Positions 10,404 to 20,755 of a stretch of 64,000 nt of DNA are shown here, piece by piece; the stretch's first letter is position 1, and the number at the start of each line of letters is the position of its first letter. Origin of the DNA: Albugo candida (lineage: Eukaryota > Oomycota > Peronosporomycetes > Albuginales); contig JBDOQK010000053.1 of NCBI GenBank assembly GCA_040437565.1, positions 62,001 through 126,000 on the forward strand, written 5' to 3'. The translations under genes and the position numbers were made by a program. The notes below the pieces were generated by a model. It saw only the letters and a list, made by a program, of their open reading frames with translations. It had not been told where the DNA came from and did not search any database.

Positions 10404-10503
10404 NNNNNNNNNNNNNNNNNNNNNNNNNNNNNNNNNNNNNNNNNNNNNNNNNNNNNNNNNNNNNNNNNNNNNNNNNNNNNNNNNNNNNNNNNNNNNNNNN
10501 NNN
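10404..10503. other. Assembly gap (100 N)
   Basis: Lies between the CKS1 start and the AsnRS stop. No clear flank duplication is visible. Confidence 0.9.
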
Positions 10504-10568
10504 CAATTCAGTTAATTGCGACGCAATTCAATTTAAATCTGCTATATCGCATAACCTTTTTCATTTTG

Positions 10569-11900
10569 TTAAAAAGAAGCGTTTCCCGGCCAGCGCGGAA
10601 ATGGAATCACATCGCGAATATTCTCGATTCCTGTGACAAAACGAATAAGCCGTTCAAATCCAAGCCCAAATCCGGAATGAGGGACACTTCCATATCGCCT
10701 CAGGTCCATGTACCACTGATAATCTTCCACATTGGCACCAGAATCGAGAATTCTCTGCTCTAAGACTTCATATCGCTCTTCTCGCTGGCTTCCACCGATA
10801 ATTTCCCCCACTCTCGGGACCAACACATCCGCAGCCGCAACAGTTTTCCCATCATCATTCAGACGCATGTAAAAACTCTTGATTTCCTTTGGGTAATCAT
10901 GTATGACCACCGGGTGTTTGTACACTATCTCAGTTAAGTATCGTTCATGCTCTGAGCCTAAATCGGCGCCCCACTCTGGTTGCACGGTGAATTTTCCTTT
11001 TTTGCGGTGTTTTGGCTCCGACAAAAGCTGAATCGCATCAGTATAAGTCATACGTATGAAAGCCTTTGCGACTGTATTCTCAAGGCGTTCCACCAAACCT
11101 TTTTCTACTTGCTGATCGAAAAACACCAAGTCCTCTCGACAGTATTCCAATGCGTACCGCGCGCAGTATTTCAAATAGTCTTCCGCTAAATCAATGTTCA
11201 TTTTGAGATCAGCGAATGCAATTTCTGGCTCAATCATCCAAAATTCGGCCAAATGGCGCGCAGTATTTGAATTCTCCGCTCGGAATGTGGGACCAAATGT
11301 GTACACATCAGACAGAGCACAGCAATGCGTTTCCACGTTGAGTTGTCCCGATACACTTAAATACGCCGCTCGGTTAAAAAAATCTTTGGAGAAATCGACA
11401 CTTCCACTGGGTGTGCGTGAAATAGTATCATTCGCATTTTTGGGCATCAGAGTGGTCACATGAAACATTTCCCCAGCGCCTTCACAATCTGAGGTTGTTA
11501 TGATTGGCGTATGAATGTACAGAAACCCATGAGTATGGAAAAATTCGTGCGTGGCAAAAGCCATTGCGTGTCGAACGCGCATCGTTGCACCATGAATGTT
11601 TGAACGTGGCCGAAGGTGAGCATACATTCTCAAGTGTTCTAATGTGTGCCTTTTTTTCGACATTGGGTATGTCGAGGCGTCCGGAATGGTTCCACATACG
11701 TCGACTTTGGAAGCTTTTATTTCAATTTCTTGACCTTTTGCAGGAGATTCAACTACCTTTCCAACAACAGAAAAGCTTGCTCCTACACCGCCCGAAGCTA
11801 ACGCAGCTGCAAATCCCTCTGTTTCGCCTTTAGTGATGACAACCTGAATACTTCGAAAGCAGGACCCATCATTCAATTGAAGAAAAGCAAACGAACCAGC
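10569..11900 (-). CDS. NARS: Asparaginyl-tRNA synthetase (5' end lost in gap)
   Basis: 443 residues are visible, running from the OB-fold anticodon-binding domain (GSFAFLQLNDGSCFRSIQVV) into the class IIb catalytic core. Motif 2 is FGPTFRAENSNTARHLAEF and motif 3 is GFGLGFERLIRF; IIGGSQREERYEVL is typical of AsnRS rather than AspRS. The enzyme charges tRNA-Asn. The start and roughly the first 40-100 residues fall into the N-run at 11901-12000. I cannot tell whether it is the cytosolic or organellar form, because the N-terminus is missing. Confidence 0.93.
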   Translation of the reverse strand, partial: AGSFAFLQLNDGSCFRSIQVVITKGETEGFAAALASGGVGASFSVVGKVVESPAKGQEIEIKASKVDVCGTIPDASTYPMSKKRHTLEHLRMYAHLRPRSNIHGATMRVRHAMAFATHEFFHTHGFLYIHTPIITTSDCEGAGEMFHVTTLMPKNANDTISRTPSGSVDFSKDFFNRAAYLSVSGQLNVETHCCALSDVYTFGPTFRAENSNTARHLAEFWMIEPEIAFADLKMNIDLAEDYLKYCARYALEYCREDLVFFDQQVEKGLVERLENTVAKAFIRMTYTDAIQLLSEPKHRKKGKFTVQPEWGADLGSEHERYLTEIVYKHPVVIHDYPKEIKSFYMRLNDDGKTVAAADVLVPRVGEIIGGSQREERYEVLEQRILDSGANVEDYQWYMDLRRYGSVPHSGFGLGFERLIRFVTGIENIRDVIPFPRWPGNASF

Positions 11901-12000
11901 NNNNNNNNNNNNNNNNNNNNNNNNNNNNNNNNNNNNNNNNNNNNNNNNNNNNNNNNNNNNNNNNNNNNNNNNNNNNNNNNNNNNNNNNNNNNNNNNNNNN
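11901..12000. other. Assembly gap (100 N) hiding AsnRS 5' end and SFC1 3' end
   Basis: An open frame runs through the Ns from SFC1 into AsnRS, but the joined protein is meaningless. The true gap must contain the AsnRS start, an intergenic stretch and the last few SFC1 codons. Confidence 0.9.
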
Positions 12001-12948
12001 GCTTTCGAATAATGACGTAACACGCATGACGACCGTCCATGTAATGGCTTGACCTGGCGCCATCCGTGTCAAACGAGGCAAAAGTCCTTTCCAAAGCGCC
12101 ATGAATCCTTCTTCTTTAGCGATTGTCTGTATCGCGTGAAAGACACCTCTATATTTTAATGTTTGACCTTGAATGCTTTCTTGTGCCATCAATCGAGTCT
12201 TCAGAACATCAGCCGGCGTATTGAAGCAAGGACCAAGTGATCCAGCAATCATGCCATTGATGAAGGTGGCGTATGGCGGTAGAAGTATGCCATCACCATC
12301 TTCTTTCTTCCACAAATTTGAATTGAGCCAGGCCATCGCCATAAAATTGAAGGCTTGGTTACTTCCTTGTCGCGCCATTGTAGGAACATTTCCTTTCCAT
12401 AGGGCAGTCCATCCTTCTTGTTTGATGACTTTTCGAGCACAATCAATCGGTCCGCTGTATCTCCCAACGCCGACTTCTTTCTGCATTCGAGTTTTGATCA
12501 CTTCAAAAGGAGTAACAATAATAATAGACTCAAGACACCCGGCCAGTAGCCCAGCTGAAAAATTAATTCTTGGAGTGATTAGTTGATCCTTTCCACCAGC
12601 GATTTTCTCTCGAAACCAAGAAAACGACCCGAAACGAAGTGCGTACTTCAACACCATATTTGATAGAAAAGGGGACAGCCCTTTATATAGAGCCCGACCA
12701 CCTTCCTGGCGGTAAATAGTATCAATACAGTTCACCATACCTTTATATTTTTGCGTTCTATCGAGTTGCAGCCTTGTTTTTGTCACATCTAATGGCTGTA
12801 ATAAACACGCTTCAACCACGCCACCTGCCATACCGGCCATCATTTTGAGGTATACAGGTACAGGGCGCGATTGCAAATCGGACGAAATCGCATCTTTCAA
12901 TGCGCTCGTCGCTAGCAGTTTTCTTTGAGAGGATGTATCGAGACTCAT
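12001..12948 (-). CDS. SFC1: Mitochondrial carrier, succinate-fumarate type (3' end in gap)
   Basis: 316 residues are present from the ATG at 12948; the last handful are lost in the gap. Three mitochondrial-carrier repeats are visible, each with its signature: PLDVTKTR (about 54), PFEVIKTR (about 152) and PADVLKTR (about 254). LLQPLDVTKTRLQLDR, TPFEVIKTRMQ, and ALWKGLLPRLTRMAPGQAITW match the SFC1/ACR1 succinate-fumarate subfamily better than citrate or 2-oxoglutarate carriers. It exchanges succinate for fumarate across the inner membrane, linking glyoxylate-cycle succinate to gluconeogenesis. No intron. Confidence 0.85.
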
Positions 12949-13510
12949 GACCAAAGATTGCTTCTTGCAGTGGAAATCGAAGAATCATTGCAGTGTGACG
13001 ATATAGCGGCCTAAAAGCGGTAAGGGTACTTTCCGATGAGAACAAGTCTCTCCCAAATTGGACTCTTTTTTATACTCTTTCATTACATTGCACATTTGTA
13101 TCGGTTCATGGCACAAATTCGTACCGCGTTCATGTCTAACCGTCACACTAGGGCTCTCGATGTAAATTATCAGTACATTTTGGTCAAACATGTTAAAGTC
13201 TATACCAGATCTGCACTCTAGACCAAACAAAACTTAGCACTAAGTACTCTGTGTAAATTTACAATTGTTGACTTGCCAATGGCATTATCATNNNNNNNNN
13301 NNNNNNNNNNNNNNNNNNNNNNNNNNNNNNNNNNNNNNNNNNNNNNNNNNNNNNNNNNNNNNNNNNNNNNNNNNNNNNNNNNNNNNNNNNNTCATTGGCA
13401 TAGACAATTTAGTTGATACTTAAACCATCACGGCAATCTTGAGGCTGCAGAGACTTTATTTCTTGCTTATAACAGCCAAACGGGTTGTCTCAAGTGCGTT
13501 TTACGTGCTA
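12949..13510. other. Intergenic region with assembly gap 13292-13391
   Basis: About 560 bp between SFC1 (start) and RBM42 (stop), both on the minus strand. No gene is recognised. Short inverted similarity (TTGCCAATG and CATTGGCA) sits on the two sides of the Ns. Confidence 0.4.
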
Positions 13511-14434
13511 TCAAGGTCCAAATAAGTGCGCTTTTGTCCGCTTTTTCTTCTTCATTTTCTTGCGGGCAACTGCTTCGCTACGATCTTCCCATTTACTTTT
13601 ATGTAATTTTACAGGTCGATTCCCAATGTATTTCCCATTCATCTCCCGCAGTGCTTTTGCGCAATCGAAAGGATCACCAAAGCTTACAAAACCGTACCCA
13701 CGCGATTTATGAGTAAATTTATCTCGAATGACTTTGGCTCGCTGAAATGATGGAAACGAGCTAAAATTATGAGCCAATAATTCGTCAGTAACCTCGTTCC
13801 CCAAGTCGCCACAAAACAAACGGAAATCATTATCTGGCCACTCGGCCAACGTAGCGTCTTCCCACCGCTCTCCACCTGCCACTCGCACAAATCTCTTCGC
13901 CCCAACGTGTAACGGTCTTTGTGAGGGAGCGGATACAGATGATTGAGTCGACGTTTTTGGCTTTACGTTTTTATTAGGGTCGTAACCATAGACACTCTGC
14001 TGAGTATTCATAAGCTGTTGTTCCTCATTCGAAAGAAGCTGCCCTGTCGTCATATCTACTCGCGGAATGATTGTCTTTGACAGTGTACTCTGTGTGGGTA
14101 CTGACGACATGTACGCCATTTCACCTGTAATTCCAACGGGGAAACCACTAAGTGCGGCGTATTGTGTTGTCATGTTTCCAGCGATTACTGAGCTACCAAT
14201 TGCATTTTCTGCCGCATTTCGGTGCGGTGCAGGACGAGGTGGAGCTGCGTATACTTTGGGTGCCATTGAGCTTTCTTTCTTGTTGACATCAGCGCTTTTC
14301 TGAATCGATTCATTCACATGATTTTTATTTTGTTCTATCTTGTTCTTGTTTCCTCCATCTTCTTTCGCATTACTCGTCTCAAGCGTTTTTAATTCCGCTT
14401 CAAATCGAGCCAACTCATCCTCCAAAGACGCCAT
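13511..14434 (-). CDS. RBM42: RBM42-like RNA-binding protein
   Basis: A single exon of 307 aa. The N-terminus is a short coiled coil (LEDELARFEAELKTLE), followed by a low-complexity linker. Near residue 190 comes AGGERWEDATLAEWPDNDFRLF, the hallmark of RBM42, leading into one RRM (RNP2 RLFCGDLG, RNP1 SRGYGFVSF). The basic tail KKMKKKKRTK is a likely nuclear signal. In animals RBM42 binds hnRNP K and splicing complexes. It starts 104 bp from the WDR75 ATG, divergently. Confidence 0.92.
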   Translation of the reverse strand: MASLEDELARFEAELKTLETSNAKEDGGNKNKIEQNKNHVNESIQKSADVNKKESSMAPKVYAAPPRPAPHRNAAENAIGSSVIAGNMTTQYAALSGFPVGITGEMAYMSSVPTQSTLSKTIIPRVDMTTGQLLSNEEQQLMNTQQSVYGYDPNKNVKPKTSTQSSVSAPSQRPLHVGAKRFVRVAGGERWEDATLAEWPDNDFRLFCGDLGNEVTDELLAHNFSSFPSFQRAKVIRDKFTHKSRGYGFVSFGDPFDCAKALREMNGKYIGNRPVKLHKSKWEDRSEAVARKKMKKKKRTKAHLFGP

Positions 14435-14538
14435 CTTGCGTTTTACTGATACGAGGCAGTTATCAATGAAAAACTAACAGTTAGATAACTCTATTCTGAT
14501 TGGTTATTGGATCGGATGGAAATGAGGCAGTCCAAAGA
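14435..14538. promoter_or_regulatory. Short divergent promoter RBM42 / WDR75
   Basis: Only about 104 bp separate the two start codons, so both promoters must overlap. No TATA-like element stands out. Inferred from gene order only. Confidence 0.5.
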
Positions 14539-17211
14539 ATGCAAAAGCCAGCATGCGTGACTCGTTCCTTGCAGCAGTTGAATACGCAAACACCGATCCA
14601 TCCAACTCACTGCGCTCCCTCACTGTCCTCGCCCATTGAGTACTCCATTGACGGTCGCTATCTGTTCCAACGCGAAGCTCACGTCATCCACATTCGTCAT
14701 CCTCGTACGGGTCACATTCTGCACCAATGTCTTCGCACCAATGACGCACCTAATGCCACAAAATCGATTCCGTTAGCACCCGTAACGTGTATAACTTTAC
14801 ATCCATTGAATGCATTGCAATTGTATGCCGCTTACAGCGATCATCAAGTGATTCTGTGGGATTTTACCGAAGAAAAACAGCTCAAAAGCTTCCATGCAGA
14901 CTATCCTGTATTTTGGATGCATGTAAGTATACAGCAGCCGTGGATGCTGCATATGGTGATAGGCTTGAAATCGTCGTATTCCTATGTCTATTACAACGTA
15001 CAACACGCTCGAAAACAGCAAACATTTTCAGATAAAAACGTACCGATATCGGCGATCGCGTTACATTCTGTCGACAGCGCGAATCAAAATGAAAAAGTCG
15101 ATTATGTAGCAATTGCGTGCGATCGGCACATGGAACTTCTCTGTCTGCATCCAAAAAAAACGGACTCAACTGCTGACAGTATAGCGGTACAAAGGTATAC
15201 ATTCGATCACAATCAAAAAGTCACGTCTGTGGCATGGAATCCCAAAGACAGTGTCGTCGAATTCGCGCTCGGAGATGATAGTGGTCAAATCCATCTATAC
15301 CATTTACAAGCCGACCAAGCAGCCAGAAAGCTCTCAACTGCATCGTTTCGTGTGCACTCAAAATTACATTGGCATGCACATACGTTGCGTTGTTTACGTT
15401 ATTCTTTGGATGGACAATTCCTCGTCTCAGGAGGAGAAGAATGCGTCTTGGTTTTCTGGCATCTTGCTACTGGACGACGATCGTATTTGCCGCGTCGATC
15501 AGCCCCAATCCTCGCAATCACAGCGCGAAAAGACTCGAATGCGAAGGATACCACTCGACCAAGCACAGTTGGGTACGGCGTTCTCCTAGACGATCACGTT
15601 CTCTTCCAATACAACTCGGTCACTCGTGAAGAAGAATGGCACGTTTCCGGGTTTGCTCGAAGTGGTACCAGTGCAAGACTAACCTTACCGAATTTTGAGA
15701 TACTTGAAGCATTCAAAGGTTTAGCGCCGACGATGGTGTTCGATCCGATCACAGGAACGCTTCCGTTGAATGGACAATCATCTGTCGGATTAATGCAATT
15801 CTATGACCCACTTCAAGATCGTGTCGTCCAAAATCTTCAATTAACTGAACGTAATCCCGTTACCAGGACAGAATCTGGAGATGCTATGGTCGTCACAACA
15901 GCTCAGAAATGGCTTTTCAGTCCATGTGGCCAATATTTCATCACCTTACAAGCAGATGTTGTATCTCGTGGAGGCAATAAAGACCGATTGACGCCTCAAA
16001 ATCATACATTACGATGGTGGAAACGTCGGGAAGATGGGTCGTTTTTTCTTCACACAGCTGTAGATGCTCCACATGGAAATAGTCGTGTGACATGTATGGT
16101 CTACTCGCCAGATACGCGATATTTACAGAGGAATTGGATGGCCACAGGCGATGAAAACGGTGAATTTCGCTTATGGAAATTAGGACCGTCCTCCAGTGCT
16201 AACGAGGTAACTATTTGGCAGTGTCACGCAGTTGTACGACATCGACCGTACCCAATTACATCGATGCAATTCTCATCAGATGGATCACTATTAGCGGTCG
16301 CATATGGCAATCTTTTGACAATTTGGAAAACGGAAACAACATCGCTTGGCGCTGTATTTGCTTCTGCCGATGGAAACGCTATTATTGAGATCTTTTTCTC
16401 GGACATCGCAACTCCGTTTCTCATCGTAAAGACCATTTACCAACTGCAGACTTGGAATCTTCTTACGCTCGCATTAGTGTGGGAGCACTCGTTTTCTTCC
16501 GAAAGAAGTTGGGTCTGCTTGCACCCGTCCCGTTCGCTTGTAACGATTTGCACTCCGATATCGTCTGTTGCCAACGAAAAGTGTGACTTTAGTCTTTTGG
16601 AAATCGATATTGTGACTAATGTCGTGAGAAGTGAAACCCGTTTCGAGATGCCTGGGAAAACATCGATTTGGGCGCTCAGTTTCGCTCCAAAGTGTGAAAA
16701 TCAGGCTCCAGCGGTTGTGCTTATGGATGAGGTATCGAATATGTGGATGCTGAGTCTGTCGGATTCCTCAGATACAACGGATCGACAGAAAGTGAAGGCT
16801 GAAGATACGAGTGATCCACGGGGAAAACTGGCTGGCATTTTGCCATTTGGAACGACAAACTCTGAGAATCAGTCGAAAACTTTGAATAAAAATGGCGTGC
16901 ATTCGATTGAGTCAAAGGATTCCTCAATCGAGCTATTCGATGCTCCCTCGCATGTACTTCCACCGATTTCTAGCATGTATCGCCACTTTATGGACGGATT
17001 TATCTCCAAAAAGACAGAAACACACCCCACTGTGAAGGATTCGCATCCGCTTACTGAAATGACAGAGCCTTCTCGTCCACAATCGAAATCGAAGCCGTTC
17101 CACGCAAACCTCAAACGATGGACAAATGGACTCAAAATGGAAATGCTGAGTGACTCGACCTCATCGAATGTTAAGAAGTCTAAAACGCAATCGAAATCTT
17201 TTCAGCTTTGA
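14539..17211 (+). CDS. WDR75: WDR75/Utp17, small-subunit processome (t-UTP) protein
   Basis: A single exon of 890 aa from the first in-frame ATG. Two beta-propellers are suggested by WD-like units such as LYAAYSDHQVILWDF, HTLRCLRYSLDGQFLVSGGEECVLVFW, GDENGEFRLWKL and ITSMQFSSDGSLLAVAYGNLLTIW. The last is the best match to WDR75/Nan1. The C-terminal SSMYRHFMDGFI is also a family feature, ahead of a Ser/Lys-rich tail. It belongs to the t-UTP subcomplex that supports rDNA transcription and 18S processing. A polyadenylation-like AATAAA lies just after the stop. Confidence 0.85.
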   Translation: MQKPACVTRSLQQLNTQTPIHPTHCAPSLSSPIEYSIDGRYLFQREAHVIHIRHPRTGHILHQCLRTNDAPNATKSIPLAPVTCITLHPLNALQLYAAYSDHQVILWDFTEEKQLKSFHADYPVFWMHVSIQQPWMLHMVIGLKSSYSYVYYNVQHARKQQTFSDKNVPISAIALHSVDSANQNEKVDYVAIACDRHMELLCLHPKKTDSTADSIAVQRYTFDHNQKVTSVAWNPKDSVVEFALGDDSGQIHLYHLQADQAARKLSTASFRVHSKLHWHAHTLRCLRYSLDGQFLVSGGEECVLVFWHLATGRRSYLPRRSAPILAITARKDSNAKDTTRPSTVGYGVLLDDHVLFQYNSVTREEEWHVSGFARSGTSARLTLPNFEILEAFKGLAPTMVFDPITGTLPLNGQSSVGLMQFYDPLQDRVVQNLQLTERNPVTRTESGDAMVVTTAQKWLFSPCGQYFITLQADVVSRGGNKDRLTPQNHTLRWWKRREDGSFFLHTAVDAPHGNSRVTCMVYSPDTRYLQRNWMATGDENGEFRLWKLGPSSSANEVTIWQCHAVVRHRPYPITSMQFSSDGSLLAVAYGNLLTIWKTETTSLGAVFASADGNAIIEIFFSDIATPFLIVKTIYQLQTWNLLTLALVWEHSFSSERSWVCLHPSRSLVTICTPISSVANEKCDFSLLEIDIVTNVVRSETRFEMPGKTSIWALSFAPKCENQAPAVVLMDEVSNMWMLSLSDSSDTTDRQKVKAEDTSDPRGKLAGILPFGTTNSENQSKTLNKNGVHSIESKDSSIELFDAPSHVLPPISSMYRHFMDGFISKKTETHPTVKDSHPLTEMTEPSRPQSKSKPFHANLKRWTNGLKMEMLSDSTSSNVKKSKTQSKSFQL

Positions 17212-17279
17212 GTTTTAAATAAAGCATCGCAGCTCTCGTCTATTTAAAGGTGTCCATTGATCATTTCTATTTATCCCGA

Positions 17280-17940
17280 ATGCTGTCCACGCGAAGCCGC
17301 GATGTGAGTCTGCAAGACGCAGTATCTTTGGACTCATTTCCTTTGTGAGAACTCATTGCTTTAGGACTCATAATTGAAATAGAGCGCTCACTCAGTTTTG
17401 TCCTGTAGAAATTTTGAGTCGAGTAGTGCGTCCTCAGACAATTCCCACCGTCTTCTTGAGGAAGAACATGCGAGGAAAATGGCTCGTGCACAATATCAAC
17501 GAAAACAGCGGGAAAAGTGGCAGGAACGAACTGCAAACTCGCCATTTCGGGTCAATTTGATAGCAGAGATTGAGCGTGTGGATGAAGAGAATCGCGTTCA
17601 AAGGCTGAAGGCGCAGGAAATAGTGCAAAAACGCGAGAAAGACGCTATTGAAAATGAGATATTTGTTGTCAGTAAATCAGAAGAGGAAATGTGCGACATT
17701 GAGAAATTACGATCTGAGAAACGAGCTATCATTCAAGAGGAGAAAAGGTTGCGATCATTATTAGCGCTGGAAATGAGCAATTTACATCGGAAGGAGGATT
17801 TAAGTGCTGCTAAATTAGCCGAACGAAGGCGGAAAGCTCTCATAAAAGAATCAAAGAGGGTACAACGCCTACAAGAGGAGGAGACTCAGCGACGACGATA
17901 TCAGAAACTACTCAAGGAAAAGCACGGAATAATTGCGTAG
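17280..17940 (+). CDS. Coiled-coil protein of unknown function
   Basis: Two exons (17280-17344, 17409-17940; 64-nt intron) close in frame to 198 aa. After a short serine-rich head the whole protein is a charged helix (EEEHARKMARAQYQRKQREKWQERT, then a conserved-looking SPFRVNLIAEIERVDEENR, then ERRRKALIKESKRVQRLQEEE). I do not recognise the family; such proteins are often cytoskeletal or flagellar in zoosporic oomycetes, but that is a guess. Its stop is 20 bp from the LAMTOR4 stop on the other strand. Confidence 0.6.
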
Positions 17941-17960
17941 CGATAATGAATTACAACATA

Positions 17961-18279
17961 TTAGACATTTTTGTGGACGATATAAACTCTGTTCGCGTCG
18001 CTAGTCACAATGTATTTGTGTGAAGGGTGCGTGACTACGTAGTTCGTGTTATTAGGAAATGGTATCGGTAGTAGCTGGTCACACACCTGTGAATCGCTCA
18101 AAGACTTCTCCAGGATGCTCCAATACATTTGAGGCGTCTTGTAGCATTGAATACAATACATTCGCTACTCTTTTCCCAGTGGTGTTATCTAGACTTCCTG
18201 ATGCGGACAGAATGGATCCATTTGTACGCGATAAGATTAGCGATCCGATCTGATTTGGCACAAGTTGCAAATCTTCCAT
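17961..18279 (-). CDS. LAMTOR4: LAMTOR4-like Ragulator subunit
   Basis: Two exons (18279-18087 and 18034-17961; 52-nt intron with a CTAAT branch-like site) give 88 aa. The sequence LVPNQIGSLILS, GSILSASGSLDN, VLYSMLQDAS, then FERFTVTHPSHKYIVTS and RVYIVHKN follows the roadblock-fold LAMTOR4 from end to end and has nearly the human length. Ragulator anchors Rag GTPases and mTORC1 at the lysosome. The frame only works when the short intron is removed. I know of no check on whether other Ragulator subunits exist in this organism. Confidence 0.78.
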
Positions 18280-18329
18280 CGTGAATGCGATTATTGCCGG
18301 GTACGGTACCTGTAGTTTTCAAGCAATTT

Positions 18330-20755
18330 GTTGTCTTTCTAAAATTTAAAGTGAAAGCTTTACTTTAAGTATAGAAAGTGTGTTTTGTAATGCCCTTGGA
18401 CAGGCATGTTGTAGTGTTAACATACAAGGTCAATGCTAAATATGTTTTACTTTTACTTCGACATCTATTGCAACAAGTGCAATTCATATATTTTCAACAG
18501 GTTATGAGCCCAAAGGATCGTGTTGGCGGCGCAGCCCAACAAGCTACCCCCGCTGTGGTGGTCGATGGTCAGGGCACGACAAACGACCAACAATTGGAAG
18601 AAAATCCGGCAGTTCCTGCGGCGGAAGTGGACAAGATGCTCGCCATGCTTGGTGCTTTGTCGGACCGAATGTGTAGGATGGAATCCTCGCAGAACGGACA
18701 AGTCAACCGACATCGCAAGGGCTCTTCGAAGTAAAGCACTTTTAGTTCGGTTTTGGGATCTAGATCAGGTATAAATCTACAGACTTCGAGGCATTACTCT
18801 CCTCCCAAGCGTTCAACGAATGTCTTGCCGGCCACCTACTTTGGTGCCCGATGAGCAGCTTATGCGTGGGATATGGCTGACCCACAGGCTCAGGTCGATG
18901 GCAACTATGGAATGGGCCAGAGAACTGACGATGGCATTAATGGGAGGGGTGCACCTGAAGGATTGTACCCAGGTATGCGTATACCAGGTCCTGGTTATCA
19001 TCAGCCTGGGAAGGTATTTGAAGGCGTACCGGATGATCGTCAACGAAAAATGGCGCTACAACCTTTCGACGGAAAGGAACTCTGTCATGGACTTGGTAGT
19101 GAATTCATAAAATGGGGGAAAGCGTTTGTGCGACAAGTTGGCTTCTCCGAGCGTGTCTATGGATTTGTGTGGCCTGAAGACATCAAGGTTGATGTTGCTG
19201 GTCAACACCTTGCAGGCATTGCACAGAAATATCATTGTCGGCAGCTGGAGACTTGGTGGTATGAGAGTCAAACCTTGGAGCATGCTAAGCAAAGGTTGCT
19301 CCAGACTTTCACTACCAAGATAACACCTGCCCAGAGCATGAAGTTGTTTATTGCGTCAAAGTCATCACAGTGTAGCTGGACGAAACATTTATTATATCTG
19401 ACAGCTGTGAGTGACGCGTGCGAAGGCGCGGAAAGCCTTGTCTTCGACAGCTTTGTCCACTATGCTGATACAACGATGCGCAAGACGATATTATCGCGTC
19501 TGGACCTGAATAGGGTTGACTACCCACGAAAGGCTGAAGAGCTCGCCCAATTTTCACAATCGACAGAGCTCGCCATTCCAGTCAAACATTTCGGTAGAGA
19601 CGTAGTTAACGTCGTCGAGTCGACGAATGTAATAAGAATAAGGAACTTTGGAAAGGTCAAGAAACGTCTTAAAGCTAGGGTCGCAAAAAGGTGCTATCAA
19701 TGTGGCAACACTGGTCACCTCAAGGCAGCTTGTCCGAAGAAAGGCAAGAAACGACAAGACGAAGATGTCATTTTAAAGTTAGCGATGGACGGTCCAGCTC
19801 AACCAGAAATGGGGTTTTGGACAGCGGCTCAGGAAGACATTTGGTCAATGACTTGAGCATGCTCGACGATGGGATCGACTTCCGGAACGAATGTTTNNNN
19901 NNNNNNNNNNNNNNNNNNNNNNNNNNNNNNNNNNNNNNNNNNNNNNNNNNNNNNNNNNNNNNNNNNNNNNNNNNNNNNNNNNNNNNNNNNNNNNNNACAA
20001 GCCAACCAGGGGACCCTATCAAGATCGAAAGCTGGAGCGACGCGGAATCTGCCGCGGACAAGTCGAATAGAAAGTCGGTTTCAGGATGCGTGATGACGAT
20101 GGACGGTGCAGTGACATCGTGGACGTGCAAGAAGCAGACGAGTGTCTCGCTTAGCACCATGGAAGCGAAGTTAATCGCTTCCTCGCATGCTGGCAGTGAG
20201 CTTCCTGGATTGAGGGAAGTTGTTTGGAGAACTGGACATGAAAGTTGTTGAGCCGATGCCGATGTGGATTGACAATCAAGCGGCGATCAAGCAATTGGAA
20301 AACGAGAAGACTACCTCAAGCGCGAAACATGTCGACATTCGTTTCAAGTTTATCTGTGAACATGCTCAAGCTAAGGTCGCGCAGCCAATTTTTGTCAAGT
20401 CTGATGATATGAAGGAGGATTTGTTGACGAAGGCACTACCAGCACCAAGGATCTCGGGCCTGCGTGGTATGTTTAAGTTGAAGGCCATCCAGGATAACGT
20501 CGATGAGGAGTGCTAGAACAGATCGTTTTCTGTCAGTTCGTCAAGGGTTTGCGCGTCAACTGCAAGGCCCATCACAGGTAAAGTCCGACCTCACTGAACG
20601 GCTGTTTTGGTGACAACGTGACAGATTGGACGAAGAGAGACAGTCACCACGTGGTACCAGACTGAACTCAGGTGAAAGGTGCTTTGATGCTAAATGTATT
20701 TTAATATTGCTTCTACCTCTATTGCAACAAGTGCAATTCAAATACTTTCAGCAAT
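18330..20755 (+). mobile_element. Ty1/Copia-family LTR retrotransposon fossil
   Basis: A broken element, with several breaks. Related sequences near 18440-18500 and 20690-20752 look like the 3' parts of its two LTRs; they differ at many positions, which suggests considerable age. A primer-binding-site-like stretch follows the first. A gag-like region with a CCHC zinc knuckle lies at about 18500-19860, and a Copia-type RNase H region at about 19997-20516. Protease, integrase and most of the reverse transcriptase are missing or hidden by the N-run at 19897-19996. Confidence 0.75.
19897..19996. other. Assembly gap (100 N) inside the Copia element
   Basis: The real missing length is unknown. Repetitive DNA is the likely cause. 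Confidence 0.9.

Noticed and set aside
11869-12954. Carrier protein apparently continuing into AsnRS sequence
   Set aside because: The link is only the N-run; the residues after it come from the opposite frame use of AsnRS DNA.
13262-13420. Inverted repeat across the gap (TTGCCAATG / CATTGGCA)
   Set aside because: Too short and imperfect to call a terminal inverted repeat or hairpin, and the intervening sequence is unknown.
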